From JBBQBQ01 sp038317685 (GTDB taxonomy: Bacteria; Desulfobacterota; Desulfuromonadia; Desulfuromonadales; DDH964), in contig JBBQBQ010000155.1 of the NCBI GenBank assembly GCA_038317685.1, positions 1 to 8,318 of the forward strand: 8,318 bases of DNA, given 5' to 3'. Shown here in pieces: positions 5,949-8,318 of this stretch (within the stretch, counting starts at the first letter, position 1; each line of letters starts with the position of its first letter). The position numbers were made by a program, and so were the translations under genes. A model generated the notes under the pieces. The model was not told the DNA's origin and made no database searches. It was given only the letters and a program-made list of their open reading frames with translations.

Positions 5949-6740
5949 GTGCGGATTTGTCTGCTCGCCAGCGGCAGCAAGGGGAACGCCATCTATGTCG
6001 AAAGCCGTGACAGCCGACTGCTGATCGATGCCGGGCTCTCGGCCCGGGAGATTACCCAGCGCCTGGCCGTCATCGGCGTCGACCCCGACGACCTTGACGC
6101 GGTTCTGGTGACCCACGAACACCATGACCATTGCCGGGGTCTCGGCCCTCTGGCGCGTCGTCACCGGCTGCCGGTCTTCCTGCATCCGGAAGCCCGTCGG
6201 GCCCTCCCGGGACTTGGCCGAATCGACCATCACCGGGAGTTCGACGCCGGCGACAGCTGGATTTTCCGAGACCTGGAGATCGCTTCCTTCCCCCTGACCC
6301 ACGATGCCGCGGCCCCTGTTGGTTTCACCGTTCAATCAAAAGCCGGCAAAGTCGGAATTGCCACAGATCTCGGGATCGCCACCCGCCTGGTTGCCGATCG
6401 ACTGCGCGACTGCCGGGTGTTGGTCCTCGAATCCAACCACGATGAGGAACTGCTGCGGGATGGCCCTTATCCCTGGCATCTCAAGCAGCGGATCCGCAGC
6501 AACCACGGTCACCTGTCCAACGTTGCGACGGCCGAACTCCTTGACGGCCTCCTCTGGGACGGGCTGGAAGCGGTCTTTCTCGCCCATCTGAGCGAAACCA
6601 ATAACCGACCCGAACGGGCCGAAGCCGGTGCCCGGGAGGTGCTGGCGCGTCAACACCTCTGTGCTCCGGTGCTGGTTGTCGGTAGCCAGGCGATGCCGAG
6701 CGTCTGTCTCAGTTTCTCGGGGAGCAGCGCCAAAGGTTGA
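5949..6740 (+). CDS. MBL-fold metallohydrolase, YycJ/WalJ family
   Basis: This is a 263-residue metallo-beta-lactamase-fold protein of the PhnP/YycJ-WalJ group (COG1235-like). Numbered from the GTG start, it opens RICLLASGSKGNAIYVES, the usual start of this family. It has the metal motif THEHHDH (55-61: His56, His58, Asp60, His61), a further likely ligand His118 in PLTHD, Asp140 in ATDLG, and C-terminal His213 in AHLSETNN. The stretch from LESNHDEELL through GPYPWHLKQRI to NHGHLSN is the most diagnostic part. The family is predicted to be a metal-dependent phosphodiesterase/nuclease; a Bacillus anthracis homologue has been linked to mutation avoidance. The exact substrate here is unknown. No signal peptide is seen, so it is probably cytosolic. 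GTG 5949 is chosen because it gives the family-like N-terminus; TTG 5946 would add one residue. It sits between a sensor kinase and purB. In Firmicutes walJ also lies by a sensor kinase (walK), but this kinase is not evidently WalK. Confidence 0.9.
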   Translation: MRICLLASGSKGNAIYVESRDSRLLIDAGLSAREITQRLAVIGVDPDDLDAVLVTHEHHDHCRGLGPLARRHRLPVFLHPEARRALPGLGRIDHHREFDAGDSWIFRDLEIASFPLTHDAAAPVGFTVQSKAGKVGIATDLGIATRLVADRLRDCRVLVLESNHDEELLRDGPYPWHLKQRIRSNHGHLSNVATAELLDGLLWDGLEAVFLAHLSETNNRPERAEAGAREVLARQHLCAPVLVVGSQAMPSVCLSFSGSSAKG

Positions 6741-6760
6741 TCCGAACCGGGACAAGCTCT

Positions 6761-6858
6761 GTCCGCAGATGCAGGCAGATGCACACAGAGGCAGATCGCA
6801 GGATGTCCGTGCCTGTGCTTCTGGAATTATCTGCGAAAATCTGGGTACATCTGTGGAA
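6761..6858. repeat. Two opposed arrays of a ~10-bp CAGAT/ATCTG motif
   Basis: On the left, GTCCGCAGAT, GCAGGCAGAT and GCACACAGAG follow one another at 6761-6790, with a further GCAGAT at 6791-6796. On the right, ATCTGCGAAA, ATCTGGGTAC and ATCTGTGGAA run at 6829-6858. The two arrays are imperfect inverted copies of each other across a 32-bp centre. They fill part of the 218-bp gap between the hydrolase and purB. Similar degenerate CAGAT-rich intergenic repeats are, from memory, common in Deltaproteobacteria and some other phyla, so this may be a dispersed repeat rather than a local regulator. Confidence 0.7.
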
Positions 6859-6893
6859 AATGGCCTTTTCAAGAGGTGTCGAATGCCTACGGC

Positions 6894-6936
6894 GGTCAGT
6901 TGATTCCCGCAGCCAACCGCAGGCTCCAACTGAACC
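6894..6936 (+). promoter_or_regulatory. Potential stem-loop in the purB leader
   Basis: GGTCAGTTG (6894-6902) can pair with CAACTGAACC (6927-6936), with one bulged A, around a 24-base loop. Inside the loop AGCC and GGCT can form a short second stem. The structure lies 22 bases before the purB ATG and just upstream of its Shine-Dalgarno TAGGAG (6944-6949). I recognise no purine riboswitch or PurR operator in it. A regulatory role is only a possibility. Confidence 0.3.
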
Positions 6937-6958
6937 TCCCCATTAGGAGTCCAATCCC

Positions 6959-8257
6959 ATGATCCCACGCTATACCCGCCCGGAGATGGCCCGCATTTGG
7001 GAACCGGAAAATCGTTTTCGCATCTGGCTGGAGATCGAGACCCTCGCCTGCGAAGCCCAGGCCGAACTCGGTGTCATTCCGAAGGAAGCGGTGCGAGTGA
7101 TCCGCGCCAAGGGGGCCTTCGACATCCCCCGCATCGACGCCATCGAGGCCGAGGTCAAACACGACGTTATCGCCTTTCTGACTTCGGTGGCGGAGTTCGT
7201 CGGCCCGGAGGCCCGGTTCATCCATCAGGGGATGACCTCCTCCGACGTTCTCGATACCTGCCTCTCCGTGCAGATGGTGCAGGCGGCCGACGAACTTTTG
7301 GCTGATCTCGATCTGGTCCTGGCGGCGATCAAGCTCCGCGCCTTCGAGCATAAGGATACGGTCTGCATGGGACGTTCCCATGGTATCCACGCCGAGCCGG
7401 TGACCTTCGGCCTTAAGCTGGCCGGCTGGTACGCCGAGATGGACCGCAACCGCACCCGGTTGCGCGCGGCCCGGGAAAACATCGCCACCGGGGCGATTTC
7501 CGGGGCGGTCGGCACCTTTGCCAACATCGACCCCTTCGTCGAAGAATACGTGTGCCGGAAGATGGGCCTCAAGCCCGAACCGGTCTCGACCCAGGTCATC
7601 CCCCGGGACCGCCACGCCGAATACTTCTGCACCCTGGCGATCATCGCCTCGTCGATGGAGCGGATCGCCGTCGAAATCCGCCATCTGCAGCGTACCGAAG
7701 TCCTGGAAGCGGAGGAGTTCTTCTCCAAGGGCCAGAAGGGCTCGTCGGCGATGCCTCACAAGCGCAACCCGATCCTCGCCGAAAATCTCACCGGCCAGGC
7801 CCGCTACATCCGCGCTTTTGCCATTCCGGCGCTGGAAGACATCGCTCTCTGGCACGAGCGGGATATCTCCCACTCCTCGGTGGAACGCTACATCGGGCCC
7901 GACGCCACCGTCGCCCTCGATTTCTCCCTGCGCCGCCTGAGCGGGCTGATCAAGAACCTGGTCGTCTATCCCAACAACATGTTGCGGAACCTGAACCAGA
8001 TGCAGGGGCTGGTCTTCTCCCAGAAGATCCTCCTCGACCTGACCCAGGCCGGGGTCTCCCGGGAGGACGCCTACCGGCTGGTGCAGAAAAACGCCATGAA
8101 GGTCTGGGACGAGGGGAAGGATTTTCAGACCGAACTCCTGGCCGATCCGGAAGTCCTCGGGGCGCTCGGTGAGGCGAAGATCCGCGAGGCCTTCGACCTT
8201 GCCTACCACCTCAAGCATGTCGGCACCATCTTCAAACGGGTCTTCGGCGCGAACTAA
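6959..8257 (+). CDS. purB: Adenylosuccinate lyase
   Basis: PurB catalyses two fumarate-releasing steps of purine synthesis: SAICAR to AICAR, and adenylosuccinate to AMP. It acts as a cytosolic homotetramer in the fumarase/aspartase superfamily. The 432 residues match the shorter Bacillus/Thermotoga-type enzymes (about 430) rather than the 456-residue E. coli type. Visible motifs are KHDV with His68, GMTSSDVLDT (91-100), GRSHGIHAEP with catalytic His141, and the superfamily signature GSSAMPHKRNP (261-271) carrying the catalytic serine (Ser262 or Ser263) on the mobile loop. RDISHSSVER (301-310) and the C-terminal helices are also conserved, so the protein looks complete and active. TAGGAG (6944-6949) is 9 bases before the ATG. 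I see no convincing promoter in the 218-bp upstream region, which is filled by CAGAT repeats and a possible leader hairpin. The stop is followed immediately by a REP-like inverted repeat. Confidence 0.98.
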   Translation: MIPRYTRPEMARIWEPENRFRIWLEIETLACEAQAELGVIPKEAVRVIRAKGAFDIPRIDAIEAEVKHDVIAFLTSVAEFVGPEARFIHQGMTSSDVLDTCLSVQMVQAADELLADLDLVLAAIKLRAFEHKDTVCMGRSHGIHAEPVTFGLKLAGWYAEMDRNRTRLRAARENIATGAISGAVGTFANIDPFVEEYVCRKMGLKPEPVSTQVIPRDRHAEYFCTLAIIASSMERIAVEIRHLQRTEVLEAEEFFSKGQKGSSAMPHKRNPILAENLTGQARYIRAFAIPALEDIALWHERDISHSSVERYIGPDATVALDFSLRRLSGLIKNLVVYPNNMLRNLNQMQGLVFSQKILLDLTQAGVSREDAYRLVQKNAMKVWDEGKDFQTELLADPEVLGALGEAKIREAFDLAYHLKHVGTIFKRVFGAN

Positions 8258-8261
8258 GTAG

Positions 8262-8318
8262 GGGCGGGTTCCAAACCCGCCCTGCTTCGCATCCACGTGA
8301 CGGGCGGGTTTGGAACCC
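8262..8318. repeat. REP/REPIN-like inverted repeat downstream of purB (runs off the window)
   Basis: The first element has arms GGGCGGGTT (8262-8270) and AACCCGCCC (8274-8282) around a 3-base loop. After a 19-base spacer (8283-8301), the sequence 8302-8318 is the exact reverse complement of 8266-8282 over 17 bases. This gives two palindromic units in opposite orientation, the layout of a REPIN. The second unit is cut by the window edge. It begins 4 bases after the purB stop and has no T tract, so it is not a classical terminator, though the hairpin could protect or end the purB mRNA. Confidence 0.8.

Noticed and set aside
3798..6335. Minus-strand open frames of 424 and 394 codons opposite the kinase and the WalJ-like gene
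   Set aside because: They are shadows of well-supported genes. The second even spans the kinase-hydrolase boundary, which a real gene would not be expected to do.
3801..6740. WalK-WalJ type operon
   Set aside because: Kinase plus WalJ-like hydrolase recalls the Firmicute wal locus, but there is no WalR, WalH or WalI, the kinase is not clearly WalK-like, and separate promoter signals are present.
6761..6858. CRISPR-like or attachment-site interpretation of the CAGAT repeats
   Set aside because: Units are about 10 bp, degenerate, and have no unique spacers; there is no integrase or tRNA nearby.
6628..6903. Small open frames between the hydrolase and purB
   Set aside because: They overlap the hydrolase 3' end and repetitive DNA, and have no ribosome site or recognisable product.
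6894..6936. Purine riboswitch upstream of purB
   Set aside because: The stem-loop lacks the three-way junction and conserved core of the purine aptamer that I would expect to see; kept only as an unassigned hairpin.
8262..8282. Rho-independent terminator for purB
   Set aside because: The stem is strong but is followed by TGCTTCGC rather than a T run, and it is half of a larger REP-like inverted repeat.
6896..8296. A 466-codon open frame antisense to purB
   Set aside because: It mirrors purB over its full length, arises from GC-rich codon bias, and its translation has no recognisable domain, while purB is unambiguous.

Overview
The window looks like a piece of a GC-rich bacterial chromosome, most likely a Desulfuromonadales-type member of the Desulfobacterota (former Deltaproteobacteria, Geobacter/Desulfuromonas/Pelobacter relatives). 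This rests on gene order from memory (glycolytic gap, pgk and tpiA next to secG; a sensor kinase, a YycJ/WalJ-type hydrolase and purB alongside), on the style of the proteins, and on G+C content. No database search was possible, so the lineage is an inference. Coding density is high and there is no gene-free stretch above 300 bases.

Left half, minus strand (transcribed right to left): gap (3570-2569), a single-ORF fusion of phosphoglycerate kinase and triosephosphate isomerase (2464-503), and secG (386 to beyond the left edge). gap has a very good sigma-70 promoter and Shine-Dalgarno sequence. A strong stem-loop with a short T tract lies between gap and the fusion gene, so gap may be expressed more highly than the genes below it. 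The three enzymes catalyse adjoining steps of lower glycolysis/gluconeogenesis, and the fusion ties PGK and TIM into one 653-residue chain. secG encodes a small inner-membrane translocon subunit. Its C-terminal tail is a perfect 12-bp tandem repeat, read as repeated Ala-Ala-Thr-Pro, which runs off the window.

Right half, plus strand: a membrane-bound hybrid-free sensor histidine kinase (3801-5876) divergent from gap, a YycJ/WalJ-like metallo-beta-lactamase-fold hydrolase (5949-6740), and adenylosuccinate lyase purB (6959-8257). The 218-bp gap before purB holds two oppositely oriented arrays of a roughly 10-bp CAGAT motif, plus a potential leader hairpin. Just after purB there is a long inverted repeat of the REP/REPIN type, which continues off the right edge.

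I do not see a defence system, mobile element, CRISPR array, tRNA or rRNA. The most notable observations are: the PGK-TIM fusion, whose junction appears to preserve the old tpiA start as an ATA codon; the unmutated minisatellite in secG; the helically phased CAGAT arrays; and the fact that both window ends lie in repeats, as expected for a contig broken at repeats.
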